A DNA stretch of 64,000 bases from Cellvibrio sp. UBA7671 (GTDB taxonomy: Bacteria > Pseudomonadota > Gammaproteobacteria > Pseudomonadales > Cellvibrionaceae), in NCBI GenBank assembly GCA_002483145.1, contig DLHJ01000013.1:62001-126000 (forward strand), in the 5' to 3' direction. Both the position numbers and the translations under genes were made by a program. The notes beneath the pieces are model-generated. The model saw nothing but the letters and a program-made list of their open reading frames with translations, ran no database searches and had not been told where the DNA came from. This document shows positions 36,601 to 45,848 of the stretch, piece by piece; position 1 is the stretch's first letter; each line of letters starts with the position of its first letter.

Positions 36601-38562
36601 ATGGAACCCAGGATGAATCATTTTTTACGCTATGTTATGGCTAGGCTGCTTTTTTTATTTTGCCTTATTACCCTTCCCGTTCAAGCCAGTATTTCATTAA
36701 GCGAATATGGCGCATTACCCAGTGTTGGTATGGTCGCCATTTCGCCCAACGGGGATTTGGTGGCTTTTCGCAAAGTAACTGGCGATCAAGATGCTGTCTA
36801 TGTTGTATCCATAAAAGACAAAAAGCTGGTTTTTGCACTGGATGTTTCCAAAATACAACCGGGAGGCATTTACTTTTTTAATGATGAGCAACTGTTTTTG
36901 CGTGTATCGCAATACACCAGAGTTAAAGGCTTTAGAGGCAAATTTGACCTAAGCACAGCGTTTGTTTTGAATATCAAGGATAAGAAAATTCGTCAGCTGT
37001 TAACTCCGGGGGATAAAATTCTGGCCGGGCAAAGTGGATTGGGCCATGTGGTGGGTATTACTCCCGACGGCCAGTATGCACTTATGCCTGCTTATTCCCA
37101 AATTGATAACCATTTTCCAAAACCCAATTATTCGTTATACAAGGTGAGCCTTAAACGGAACCATATAAAGCCCGAGCAGGGCGGGAGTTACCATACAGAT
37201 GATTTTTTTGTAAACCGCGAAGGCAAGGCGATCGTTCAGGAGGAATACGATGAGCGCAATAATGAGCATAAAGTGCTCGCGCTCAATAACGGTAAGTGGA
37301 TAGAAATTTTCAAAGAAATAACTGCCGTAAAAAATAGATCCTTTGTCGGACTGACAGCAGATTATCAATCACTGGTAATGTTAACCGATGATGAAAAAAC
37401 TGGCCGTACCAGCTATTACACTATGAGCCTGAAAGATGGTGCCATCACTGGACCTTTGTTGGGGCGTGATGATGCTGATATTGAAAGCGTCATAACCGAT
37501 ATGCAGCGTGTGGTCTACGGTGTTCGTTATTCCGGTTTTACACCTTCGTATCATTTTTTTGATGCCAAAGTCGATGCAAAAATAAAAGCTATTCAAAAAG
37601 ACTTTCCCGATCAGGCAGTGTGGTTAATTGATTGGACTCCCGATTGGCAAAAGGTGGTGGTGCGCGTTGAGGGGTCAGACTACCCGGAAGATTATTTTTT
37701 GTTTGACAGCGCTAATCAGGCCAGCTTTTTAACATCAGGACGCCCTGCATTTAAACCGGAAGATATTCACTTGATTGGCAAGTCCATTTATACAGCGCGC
37801 GATGGTTTAAAAATTCCTACCTTGCTCACCATTCCGCGCAGCAAGGCAGGCTCACTTAAAAATTTACCGGCAGTGATTTATCCACATGGCGGCCCGGCAT
37901 CTTACGACACTGTTGGTTTTGATTATTTTGCACAGGCACTTGCCGCACAGGGTTATTTGGTGATCCAGCCTCAATTTCGCGGTTCAACCGGTTTTGGTAC
38001 GGCACACTATACTGCCGGGCATGGCGAGTGGGGCAAGAAGATGCAGGACGACTTGACCGATGCAGTGAATTTTTTTACCAGCAAAGGTATGGTTGATCCC
38101 AAACGTGTTTGTATTGTTGGAGCAAGTTACGGTGGTTACGCCGCCTTGGCGGGTGGTGCATTTACACCAGAGTTGTACAAGTGCGTAGTCTCGATCAATG
38201 GTATTGGCGATCTCAATGCCATGCTCGCATGGGATAAAAATCAGCACGGCAGCAGCAGTGAAGTAGCTGATTACATGGCGATGCAATTTGCCAATGGCGA
38301 TGTGGACAAAAAAGCCTTGGAGAAAATGTCACCAGAAACCTATGCCGGCAATTTTACTGCACCGGTACTGTTAGTTTATTCCGCTGATGACAAACGTGTT
38401 CCACCCAAACAATCCGAACAAATGTTAAAGGCACTAAAAAAACAACAAAAACCGGCAACTGCGCTTGAACTTAAAGGTGAAAACCATCACTTGCTCGAAG
38501 GCGAAACCCGCACCCAAGCGCTAGAGGCAACGGTGAATTTTGTTCGCCAACACTTGCAATAA
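36601..38562 (+). CDS. S9 family prolyl oligopeptidase-like peptidase, secreted
   Basis: The 653-residue protein has a signal peptide (to about residue 29, VQA), a beta-propeller-like N-terminal half and a C-terminal alpha/beta hydrolase domain (from about 400). The catalytic triad is visible as Ser in GASYGGYAAL, Asp in YSADDKRVP and His in GENHHLLEG; HGGPAS forms the oxyanion region. It cleaves oligopeptides in the periplasm or outside, as alanyl/dipeptidyl peptidases of the family do. It is a single gene with a T-run terminator. Confidence 0.93.
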   Translation: MEPRMNHFLRYVMARLLFLFCLITLPVQASISLSEYGALPSVGMVAISPNGDLVAFRKVTGDQDAVYVVSIKDKKLVFALDVSKIQPGGIYFFNDEQLFLRVSQYTRVKGFRGKFDLSTAFVLNIKDKKIRQLLTPGDKILAGQSGLGHVVGITPDGQYALMPAYSQIDNHFPKPNYSLYKVSLKRNHIKPEQGGSYHTDDFFVNREGKAIVQEEYDERNNEHKVLALNNGKWIEIFKEITAVKNRSFVGLTADYQSLVMLTDDEKTGRTSYYTMSLKDGAITGPLLGRDDADIESVITDMQRVVYGVRYSGFTPSYHFFDAKVDAKIKAIQKDFPDQAVWLIDWTPDWQKVVVRVEGSDYPEDYFLFDSANQASFLTSGRPAFKPEDIHLIGKSIYTARDGLKIPTLLTIPRSKAGSLKNLPAVIYPHGGPASYDTVGFDYFAQALAAQGYLVIQPQFRGSTGFGTAHYTAGHGEWGKKMQDDLTDAVNFFTSKGMVDPKRVCIVGASYGGYAALAGGAFTPELYKCVVSINGIGDLNAMLAWDKNQHGSSSEVADYMAMQFANGDVDKKALEKMSPETYAGNFTAPVLLVYSADDKRVPPKQSEQMLKALKKQQKPATALELKGENHHLLEGETRTQALEATVNFVRQHLQ

Positions 38563-38574
38563 TCCAATCGCCAT

Positions 38575-38604
38575 AAGCGCACCCTAAACCGGTGCGCTTT
38601 TTTT
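38575..38604 (+). terminator. Terminator after S9 peptidase gene
   Basis: A 9-bp stem (38575-38583 with 38591-38599) is followed by a T-run. Confidence 0.88.
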
Positions 38605-38738
38605 ATACGCTGAATCTTTTAACAATCCCGCACAAAATTTCACAACTCTCCCGCCGCGATATTTCTATACTCGCGCCCCATCAGGGTTGTGCTCGTCCGT
38701 AGCAAGCCGCAACCCGCCTTACTGATGCGGTATCCTTT

Positions 38739-39896
38739 ATGAATAGCTCCCTCGCGGCACAGCGTCCACTCAAAGTCGTGCATTTTGTCACCGGGGGTTT
38801 TACCGGTTCCACCAAAGTCGCCATCGACCTGATTCGCGCGGTGAAAAATAATCCCGCCTTTTCTTCTATGTTGGTGCTGCGCAAAAAATCGTCCACCGAT
38901 CAAGCGCGCGTCAACCAACTTCAGGCTGAAGGTATTTCACTCAAACTGGTTGCAGGTTGGTCGCACCTGGCAACCATTGTCGAATTAGTGCGCATCTGCC
39001 GAGAGTACCAACCGGATATTCTCGTCACCCACGGTTTTAGTGAACATCTCTGGGGTAGATATGCGGGTTTGATCGCGCGGGTTCCGCATTTAATTCATGT
39101 CGAACACAATTCACGCGAGCGCTATACGCCACTGCGTTTATTACAAGCGCGCTGGCTTGCGCATTACACCGATAAAATTATTGGCTGCTCTGAGGGTGTG
39201 CGGTCGCGTTTGCTGGAATTGGGTTTTCCCGCACACAAAATTATGGCGATCAATAACGGTATCCAGTTATCAGATTACGCTAACGCCGATGCAGTTCCAC
39301 TCACTGAACGCATTCCCGGCATTATCATGCCCGCGCGATTTGCCAAACAAAAAGACCATGAGACATTAATCCGTGCAGTTGCGCTCTTGCGCGATAAAAA
39401 TATTATCGCGCCGGTATTGTTTGCCGGTGCGGGCAACAAACGCCATATCGCCAAAGCCAAAAAATTGGTAGATGAGTTGCAACTCAATGGACAGATTCAC
39501 TTTGCCGGTCACTGCGGCAACTTGCCTTTTTTATTGATGCGCCACCAAATTTGCGTGCTGAGCACACGCTACGAAGGCATGCCACTCGCGCTGGCTGAAG
39601 GCATGGCGGCTGGTTGTGCGGTGATAGGTTCTGCCGTGATTGGTGTGCAGGAAATGATTATCCACGGTAGCGATGGCCTATTGGTAAAAGCCCAATGCGC
39701 TTACGCCATGGCCGATGCGATAGAGATTCTGTTACACAATTCAACCTACGCACAAATTTTGGCACAGCAAGGGCGCCAGCGCGCACTCGCTGAATTCTCT
39801 CTCGATCGTATGGCACAGGCTTACGAACAGCTATTTTCGGATTTGCAACAAACTGCTCTTCCGGCGCTGCCCGAACAATTGCTGCTGGAAAATTAA
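38739..39896 (+). CDS. Glycosyltransferase family 4
   Basis: The 385-residue GT-B enzyme has an N-terminal acceptor domain (HFVTGGFTGSTK), a central PARFAKQKDHETLI and the C-terminal nucleotide-sugar site CVLSTRYEGMPLALAEGMAAG with the paired Glu. It uses retaining chemistry. It is followed 36 bp later by a GT2 enzyme and a RIO-type kinase, a grouping often found with LPS-core genes of pseudomonads. The acceptor is unknown. Confidence 0.92.
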   Translation: MNSSLAAQRPLKVVHFVTGGFTGSTKVAIDLIRAVKNNPAFSSMLVLRKKSSTDQARVNQLQAEGISLKLVAGWSHLATIVELVRICREYQPDILVTHGFSEHLWGRYAGLIARVPHLIHVEHNSRERYTPLRLLQARWLAHYTDKIIGCSEGVRSRLLELGFPAHKIMAINNGIQLSDYANADAVPLTERIPGIIMPARFAKQKDHETLIRAVALLRDKNIIAPVLFAGAGNKRHIAKAKKLVDELQLNGQIHFAGHCGNLPFLLMRHQICVLSTRYEGMPLALAEGMAAGCAVIGSAVIGVQEMIIHGSDGLLVKAQCAYAMADAIEILLHNSTYAQILAQQGRQRALAEFSLDRMAQAYEQLFSDLQQTALPALPEQLLLEN

Positions 39897-39932
39897 TTCA
39901 CTATAAATAGAACCCTGATCGTAAAGGTGTAA

Positions 39933-40931
39933 TTGATTGTGATCCACACGCCCAAACCTTGGCTCAGTATTTTAATTCCGGTGTACAACGTTGAAGCTTA
40001 TCTGCGCGAATGCCTTGAGTCGGTGGTACAGCAAATAGCACCCGGTGTGGAAATTATTGTGCTTGATGATTGTTCTACCGATAGCTCACATCAATTGCTA
40101 AAAGAATTCGCTGAAGATTCTATCGTTCCTATAACGATTCTGCGCCACGAATACAATCGCGGTTTAAGCGCAGCGCGCAATACTCTGCTCGACAACGCAC
40201 GTGGAGATTACGTCTGGTTTCTGGATTCCGATGATGCATTGCATCCGGGTGCGATTGCCGAACTCCAGCAGATCACCCGCCAGTATTTACCGGATTTAGT
40301 GCTGTGCGATTTCCGCGTCTGGCGCGAGCAGCAACGCTGGAAGCATTTATGGCGCGGCGAAAATCACACTGCGACTTTTGCTGGATCAAAACAAAAATTA
40401 CTCACCGATCCGCTGAAATTATTTGAAGGAATTTACAAAGAGCGCAATTTGCATATCTGGTCAAAAATTTCCAAGCGCTCACTCTGGGGAAGTGATTTGC
40501 GTTTCCCGGAAGGGCGGGTAATGGAAGATATGGTGGTCACACCACGCCTCGCGCTGCGCGTACAAACCTATTTTTACCAACCGAGTGTATGGGTCGCCTA
40601 TCGCCAGCGCGAGGGCAGTATTTTATCCAGTTCCAACCAGAAAAAAATTGACGATATGTCGATTGCTTGTGCTGGCGTGTTAGAGCTTTGGTTAAAACAC
40701 TATCCACAATTATCGCGTCGTGCGCGCTTTTACTTCAGTTATTTTTGTGTGAAAACCCATATTTGCGTCGCGCGCGATATGCGCAGTTTGCATAAGAATC
40801 CCAGCCCGGATTTAAGCGTTTATCGCGCGCGTTTTTTTGACCATATCGGTTGGGGCAAGCGCGAACTCTTCACGGAATATATCAAGCGCGGCTGGTTGTT
40901 GCGCCTGAAGCGTTTTGTGCAAGAGTACTGA
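39933..40931 (+). CDS. Glycosyltransferase family 2
   Basis: The 332-residue GT-A enzyme has LSILIPVYNVEAYLRECLESV at the N-terminus, the DDCSTD loop, GLSAARN and the DxD-like DSDDA metal motif at about residues 94-98. It transfers a sugar from a nucleotide donor with inversion. It probably starts at TTG 39933 or GTG 39939 behind AAGGTG. It sits with the GT4 gene and a RIO kinase and is likely to build a surface glycan. Confidence 0.92.
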   Translation: MIVIHTPKPWLSILIPVYNVEAYLRECLESVVQQIAPGVEIIVLDDCSTDSSHQLLKEFAEDSIVPITILRHEYNRGLSAARNTLLDNARGDYVWFLDSDDALHPGAIAELQQITRQYLPDLVLCDFRVWREQQRWKHLWRGENHTATFAGSKQKLLTDPLKLFEGIYKERNLHIWSKISKRSLWGSDLRFPEGRVMEDMVVTPRLALRVQTYFYQPSVWVAYRQREGSILSSSNQKKIDDMSIACAGVLELWLKHYPQLSRRARFYFSYFCVKTHICVARDMRSLHKNPSPDLSVYRARFFDHIGWGKRELFTEYIKRGWLLRLKRFVQEY

Positions 40932-41011
40932 GGCCAATCACCAATCGTTTTTCCGGTAAATGGCTATGGGTGTTATCATGCGCACAACCCCAGCCCAGAC
41001 CCCGAGCGCCG

Positions 41012-41872
41012 ATGAAAATACCCAAACGCTTACAGCCATTAGTTGACGATGGCTTGATCGATGAAGTCCTGTTCCAGTTGATGAGCGGCAAAGAGGCGCA
41101 AGTCTTTGTGGTGCGCGCCAACGATGAAATCCGCTGCGCCAAAGTCTATAAAGAAGCGAATAAACGCAGCTTTAAACAGGCCGTGCAGTATCAAGAAGGC
41201 CGCACTGTGCGCAACTCGCGCCGCGCCCGCGCCATGTCCAAAGGTACTCGCTACGGTCAAAAAGAAGCGGAAGATGCCTGGTTGAATGCCGAGGTAGACG
41301 CTCTTTATCGCCTCGCCGAAGCCGGTGTGCGCGTACCCACCCCCTATTGGTTTTTGGAAGGTGTGCTGGTAATGGAGCTGGTTGTCGATGAAGACGGCGA
41401 CCCGGCGCCACGCCTGGATGATGTCGCCTTTGACCCGGACACCGCCCGCGAATACCACGCGCAGATGATGATGGAAATCGTGCGCATGCTCTGCGCCGGT
41501 TTAGTCCACGGTGACTTATCGGAATTCAACGTACTGGTTGATCACAGCGGCCCGGTGGTGATCGACTTACCGCAAGCCGTGAATGCTGCAGGCAACAACA
41601 ACGCCAAAATGATGCTCACGCGCGATGTGAATAATATGCGCGACTATTTCGGCCAATATGCGCCAGATTTATTAGTCACCCATTACGCCGAAGAAATTTG
41701 GGATCTATTTGAACACGGCAACCTGCACCCGAACGTAAAACTCACCGGCGAATTCGCCGAAAGCAACGTCGATGCCGATATCGCCACCATGATGCGCATC
41801 ATCGAACACGCCAAAGCCGAAGAGGAAGACCGCAAAGAGCGCGAACGCATGGCGCGGGACGGGGAGTTTTAA
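41012..41872 (+). CDS. RIO-type serine kinase (PA4780-like)
   Basis: The 286-residue kinase has the glycine-less N-lobe GKEAQVFVVRA, the RIO1 motif with invariant Lys (CAKVYKEANKRSFK), the catalytic loop HGDLSEFNVLV and the metal motif IDLPQAVN (replacing DFG). The start at 41012 (MKIPKRLQPL) was chosen because it gives the family N-terminus; the open frame extends 54 residues back into the GT2 gene. In bacteria the target is not established; it may act on a lipid or glycan core. Confidence 0.93.
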   Translation: MKIPKRLQPLVDDGLIDEVLFQLMSGKEAQVFVVRANDEIRCAKVYKEANKRSFKQAVQYQEGRTVRNSRRARAMSKGTRYGQKEAEDAWLNAEVDALYRLAEAGVRVPTPYWFLEGVLVMELVVDEDGDPAPRLDDVAFDPDTAREYHAQMMMEIVRMLCAGLVHGDLSEFNVLVDHSGPVVIDLPQAVNAAGNNNAKMMLTRDVNNMRDYFGQYAPDLLVTHYAEEIWDLFEHGNLHPNVKLTGEFAESNVDADIATMMRIIEHAKAEEEDRKERERMARDGEF

Positions 41873-41925
41873 GAACACACCTCAACCACACTGGCGATAA
41901 TCGTATCGCCAGTGTTCCGCAAGAT

Positions 41926-42681
41926 TTACAACATCATCCCACCCGACACCTCAATACGCTGCGCATTGATCCAGCGATTGCTCTCGGATAAAAGCGACGC
42001 AATCATCGGCCCTATATCGTCCGGAACACCTACACGCCCCAAGGCTGTCATTGCAGCGACTTGCTGGTTGAGCTCATTGTTGTCGCGCACCCGGCCGCCG
42101 CCAAAATCGGTTTCGATTGCGCCGGGTGCAACAACGTTCACTGCAATTCCGCGCGCGCCCAATTCTTTTGCCATGTAGCGGCTCAACACTTCTATGCCAC
42201 CTTTCATCGCCGCATAAGCCGCGTAACCCGGATAACAAAAACGAGCAAGACCGGTGGAAATATTCACAATGCGGCCGCCATCTTTAATCAGCGGCAACAA
42301 TTTTTGCGTGAGAAAAAAAGTGCCTTTCAAATGGATATTCATCAGCAGATCAAACTGTTCTTCGGTAGTTTCTGCAAAGCTCGCGTGAATACCTATGCCC
42401 GCGTTATTGATTAAAAAATCGAAACTGTCTCGCTGCCATTTTGACGATAAAAGCGCGCCTAACTGATCAGCAAAGGCCGCAAAGTTTTTGCTATTGCCCA
42501 CGTCCAATTGCAGTGTGGCCGCTTGCACGCCCAATGCCTGCACTTCAGCCACTACCGCTTCTGCTTCGTCCTGCTTACTGTTGTAGGTGAAGATGACATC
42601 GACACCTTGTTTAGCCAGTGCCAATACGGTGTTTTTGCCCAAACCACGGCTGCCGCCGGTAACCAATGCAATCTTGTTCAT
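41926..42681 (-). CDS. Short-chain dehydrogenase/reductase (SDR)
   Basis: The 251-residue classical SDR has the TGGSRGLG cofactor motif, NNAG, catalytic Ser in VNIST, Tyr-x3-Lys as YAAMK, and the PGAIETDF loop. It reduces an unknown carbonyl substrate with NAD(P)H. It is divergent from a LysR-type regulator across a 135-bp gap, the usual arrangement for a regulated oxidoreductase. Confidence 0.95.
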   Translation of the reverse strand: MNKIALVTGGSRGLGKNTVLALAKQGVDVIFTYNSKQDEAEAVVAEVQALGVQAATLQLDVGNSKNFAAFADQLGALLSSKWQRDSFDFLINNAGIGIHASFAETTEEQFDLLMNIHLKGTFFLTQKLLPLIKDGGRIVNISTGLARFCYPGYAAYAAMKGGIEVLSRYMAKELGARGIAVNVVAPGAIETDFGGGRVRDNNELNQQVAAMTALGRVGVPDDIGPMIASLLSESNRWINAQRIEVSGGMML

Positions 42682-42786
42682 ATCTGCCTCGTAGCCTTAT
42701 AAATCGTTTCAAAAGGGAAATCTGTTGACGAGGCCAGTCTATTGCCCGGATATTTTTCGATAAACACGCAAATACCGATTAGACTG

Positions 42787-42801
42787 TTTGGATAATCCGA
42801 A
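42787..42801. promoter_or_regulatory. Inverted repeat in SDR/LysR divergent promoter
   Basis: A 15-nt interrupted dyad (half-sites TTYGGAT and ATCCRAA) lies 15 bp before the LysR start in the divergent region, a normal place for an autoregulatory LysR site. Its T-x-A core is weak, so this is tentative. Confidence 0.4.
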
Positions 42802-42816
42802 CAATTGATAGGACTT

Positions 42817-43722
42817 ATGAATCGATTAGATGCCATGCTAAGTTTTGTGCGGGTGGCCGAACTCGCCAGTTTTACCAAAGCGGCCGATAGTCTCGGCCTG
42901 CCCAAAGCGAGTGTCTCCACCTCGATACAGCAGTTGGAAAGCCTGCTGAATACACGCCTGTTGCACCGCACCACGCGCAAGGTGCAACTGACGCAAGACG
43001 GCCAGGTGTATTACGAGCGCTGCAAAGATTTATTGGCCGATATGGACGAACTGGAAGGGTTGTTCCAGCAAGGCGCAAGTAATTTAACCGGGCGCCTGCG
43101 CGTAGATATGCCCAGCAATATGGCCAAGATGCGGGTGATTCCGCGCCTGCCTGAATTACTGGCGCAACACCCGCAACTGCAGGTGGAAATCAGCAGCACA
43201 GATCGGCGCGTGGATGTTATCCGCGAGGGATTTGATTGTGTGGTTCGCGTGGGCAAACTCAGCGACTCATCGCTGATCGCGCGGCCACTCGGAAAATTGG
43301 AATTGCTCAACTGTGTCAGCCCTGACTACATCGCACAGTTTGGTACACCGCAAACATTGGATGATTTAGCTAATCACCAACTGGTTCACTATGTCACCAC
43401 GCTTGGCAGCAAATCGCCCGGATTCGAATACACTGACCAAGGCGAAGTAAAATTTATTGCGATGATGGGCAACATTACGGTGAATAATTCCGATGCTTAC
43501 AGCGCTGCCTGTATCGCAGGATTCGGTATCGCGCAAATCCCACGTATAGGTGCACAGGATTATTTGGCACAGGGGAAATTGGTCGAAGTATTAAAAAATT
43601 ATCGCGCGGAGTCCATGCCGGCTTCACTTATTTATCCCAATCGCCGCAACCTCTCGCGCCGTGTGCAGGTATTTATGGATTGGATCGCAACGCTCATGAC
43701 CGATTATGTGGATATACAATAA
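42817..43722 (+). CDS. LysR family transcriptional regulator
   Basis: The 301-residue protein has an N-terminal winged helix (FVRVAELASFTKAADSLGLPKASVS, then LHRTTRKVQLTQDG) and an effector-binding periplasmic-protein-like domain. It is divergent from an SDR gene that it probably controls. ATG 42817 gives the usual MNRLDAML start. The stop codon overlaps the start of the next gene in TAATG. Confidence 0.94.
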   Translation: MNRLDAMLSFVRVAELASFTKAADSLGLPKASVSTSIQQLESLLNTRLLHRTTRKVQLTQDGQVYYERCKDLLADMDELEGLFQQGASNLTGRLRVDMPSNMAKMRVIPRLPELLAQHPQLQVEISSTDRRVDVIREGFDCVVRVGKLSDSSLIARPLGKLELLNCVSPDYIAQFGTPQTLDDLANHQLVHYVTTLGSKSPGFEYTDQGEVKFIAMMGNITVNNSDAYSAACIAGFGIAQIPRIGAQDYLAQGKLVEVLKNYRAESMPASLIYPNRRNLSRRVQVFMDWIATLMTDYVDIQ

Positions 43723-44492
43723 TGACGGTAAATGTCTGCCCCAAATGCCGTTACCAACGGCAAACAATTGATCATAATATCCACCCGGATATCTGCCCCA
43801 GTTGCGGCATTGTGTACAGCAAATTTATTGCAAAACACTCGCCAGAAAATCCAGTGCATGATTCTGAACCTGAAGCAGAAACATTTATCGAAAGGAAAGA
43901 AGTCATAACCCTGCGCCAACAATTAACTGCCGCTTTTCTTTACGTGCCTGAACGTATTGACGCAGGTGCATTCTGGGCTCGGGTTGCCTGCCTTATCGCT
44001 TTCGCCATTTGGGGTGGCTATTTTATTAATGGCGGAGCTGATTGGGAAAAAATCGGCAGCTCCTTTATGCATCTGATCAATTTACCCTTCCATGAATTCG
44101 GTCATGTTTTATTTATGCCGTTCGGCGAATTTATGATGATCTTGGGTGGCAGTTTATTTCAGGTACTGTTGCCACTCGCATTAACCTGTGTATTTGTGTT
44201 TATACAGCGCGACACCTTTGCCGGCAGTATTACGCTCTGGTGGTGCGGGCAAAGTTTTATCGATGTTTCACCCTATATCGCCGACGCCGAATATCGCGCA
44301 CTGCCCTTAGTGGGTGGTGGCGGTGAAGAGTCGCACGACTGGGGAAATTTACTGACTATGATGGATGCGTTGGATAACACGCTCGCGATTGCAAATTGCA
44401 GTTTTGGAATTGGAGCCATATTGATTATTGTGGCGCTGGTGTGGGGCGGGTGGATTCTTAAACTTCAGCAGAAAAACATTATTCCTATTTAG
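43722..44492 (+). CDS. Membrane protein with zinc ribbon and HEFGH (putative M50-like metallopeptidase)
   Basis: The 256-residue protein has an N-terminal zinc ribbon (Cys6, 9, 25, 28: CPKC and CPSC), a cytoplasmic linker and four or five membrane helices. The segment LPFHEFGHVLFMPFGE contains H124-E-F-G-H128, an HExxH zinc-protease motif at the membrane face as in site-2 proteases. A later Asp (SFIDVSP) could be the third ligand. It is coupled to the LysR gene by TAATG overlap. Peptidase activity is an inference; the substrate is unknown. Confidence 0.75.
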   Translation: MTVNVCPKCRYQRQTIDHNIHPDICPSCGIVYSKFIAKHSPENPVHDSEPEAETFIERKEVITLRQQLTAAFLYVPERIDAGAFWARVACLIAFAIWGGYFINGGADWEKIGSSFMHLINLPFHEFGHVLFMPFGEFMMILGGSLFQVLLPLALTCVFVFIQRDTFAGSITLWWCGQSFIDVSPYIADAEYRALPLVGGGGEESHDWGNLLTMMDALDNTLAIANCSFGIGAILIIVALVWGGWILKLQQKNIIPI

Positions 44493-45847
44493 GATTGATT
44501 GAATTGAAGTGGCAATTCAATACTGGCACAACAGCCCCCCGAATTCTGATTGTTCAGGGCCAAGTTACTCAGTGATAATCGGCCATTATGCGCTTCAATA
44601 ATCTGACGGCATAGTACAAGGCCTACACCAGAGCCCTGCTTTTTGGTGCTGTAGAAAGGCACAAATAAATTATCCGGATTGCTGATACCGCTGCCTTGGT
44701 CACAGATGTCCAATTTGAAAAACTGACGGCTAACAGCCCAGCGAATCGTAATGGTGCTGCCGGGATTGTTGGGATTGGCGAGTGCAGTGGCTTCAACCGC
44801 ATTCTTGATCAGGTTTATCAACACTTGTTCAAACTGCACCGGGTCGAGCTGCAGAATAAAATCGCGCTCGGCTTCTATGGTTATGGGTTGGTGATTAAAC
44901 AGGGCGACAATTTTTTCAACCAGCGGGCGAATCGATAGCGGTTGTGTTTGCGGTTCAGGTAATTTGGCGAGTTGTTTATAACTATCCACAAATTGGCTCA
45001 AGCCCTTGGCGCGCTCGCTAATAATCCCGAGTCCTTCACGCAAATTCCCGATCACATCGGCATACTGTGCATCGCGCTCAAGCAAGCGTTGTAGGGTTTG
45101 GCTAATTGAGGCAATGGGTGAAAGTGAGTTGTTGATTTCATGGCTGATGACCCGCACCAGATCTTGCCAGGCTTTGCGTTCTTCGCTGCGCAACAGCGTG
45201 CGGATATCGGTAATAAATAACAATTTGTGCTGTTTACCGTCCTCGCGGAATTCTTCCACGTACACATTAAATCGCCCCTGCTGATAACCGAGCGATAATT
45301 CCACTACCTGATGGCAGCCGCTGGTAAGCTCTTGCACAAACGCGAGCTGTTGCAACAATTCCCGGTTGGTGAGCGAATTTTTTAACTGCAACAAATTTTC
45401 AGCCGCCGGATTTAAAAAGCGAATTTGGTTGTCTTGGTTAAGTGCAATGATCGCAACATCAATATGCTCAATGATCGTGCGCAATAACAACTGGCTTTCA
45501 ACCGATTCCCAGCGCTGTTGGCTCAGGCGTTTAGCCAAACCGTTAATCGCACCCACCAATTCATCAAGGGCACTGTTGTTTTGGTCAGTGCGGGCGCGCA
45601 GGGTGTAATCGCCCTGAATCAAAGCCTCTAATAAATTACTGATGCCGCGAAATTGGTAGGATAGTTTTTGGTAGACAGAATAACAACTGAACAAAATCAC
45701 CAAGCCGCCGATTAAACCGGTCAACAAAATTAACCATATCGAAATATTGGCGAGTACCATCACCCATAGTAATAACAGCAGCAATGGCAGTGAGGCCAGC
45801 AGCACCAGGCGAATTAAATGAGCCTCAAATGGACGCCGTTTATGCAT
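44489..45847 (-). CDS. NtrY-like sensor histidine kinase
   Basis: The 452-residue protein has two adjacent N-terminal helices (about 10-60) with almost no periplasmic loop, HAMP, PAS (about 120-215) and a kinase core with H box VISHEINNSLSPIAS, N box LINLIKNAVEAT and G boxes DQGSGIS and GSGVGLVLCRQI. It senses an internal or membrane signal and should phosphorylate the sigma54 regulator whose stop lies 1 bp upstream. It is the last gene of a seven-gene export operon. Confidence 0.93.
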   Translation of the reverse strand: MHKRRPFEAHLIRLVLLASLPLLLLLLWVMVLANISIWLILLTGLIGGLVILFSCYSVYQKLSYQFRGISNLLEALIQGDYTLRARTDQNNSALDELVGAINGLAKRLSQQRWESVESQLLLRTIIEHIDVAIIALNQDNQIRFLNPAAENLLQLKNSLTNRELLQQLAFVQELTSGCHQVVELSLGYQQGRFNVYVEEFREDGKQHKLLFITDIRTLLRSEERKAWQDLVRVISHEINNSLSPIASISQTLQRLLERDAQYADVIGNLREGLGIISERAKGLSQFVDSYKQLAKLPEPQTQPLSIRPLVEKIVALFNHQPITIEAERDFILQLDPVQFEQVLINLIKNAVEATALANPNNPGSTITIRWAVSRQFFKLDICDQGSGISNPDNLFVPFYSTKKQGSGVGLVLCRQIIEAHNGRLSLSNLALNNQNSGGCCASIELPLQFNQS

Positions 45848-45848
45848 A

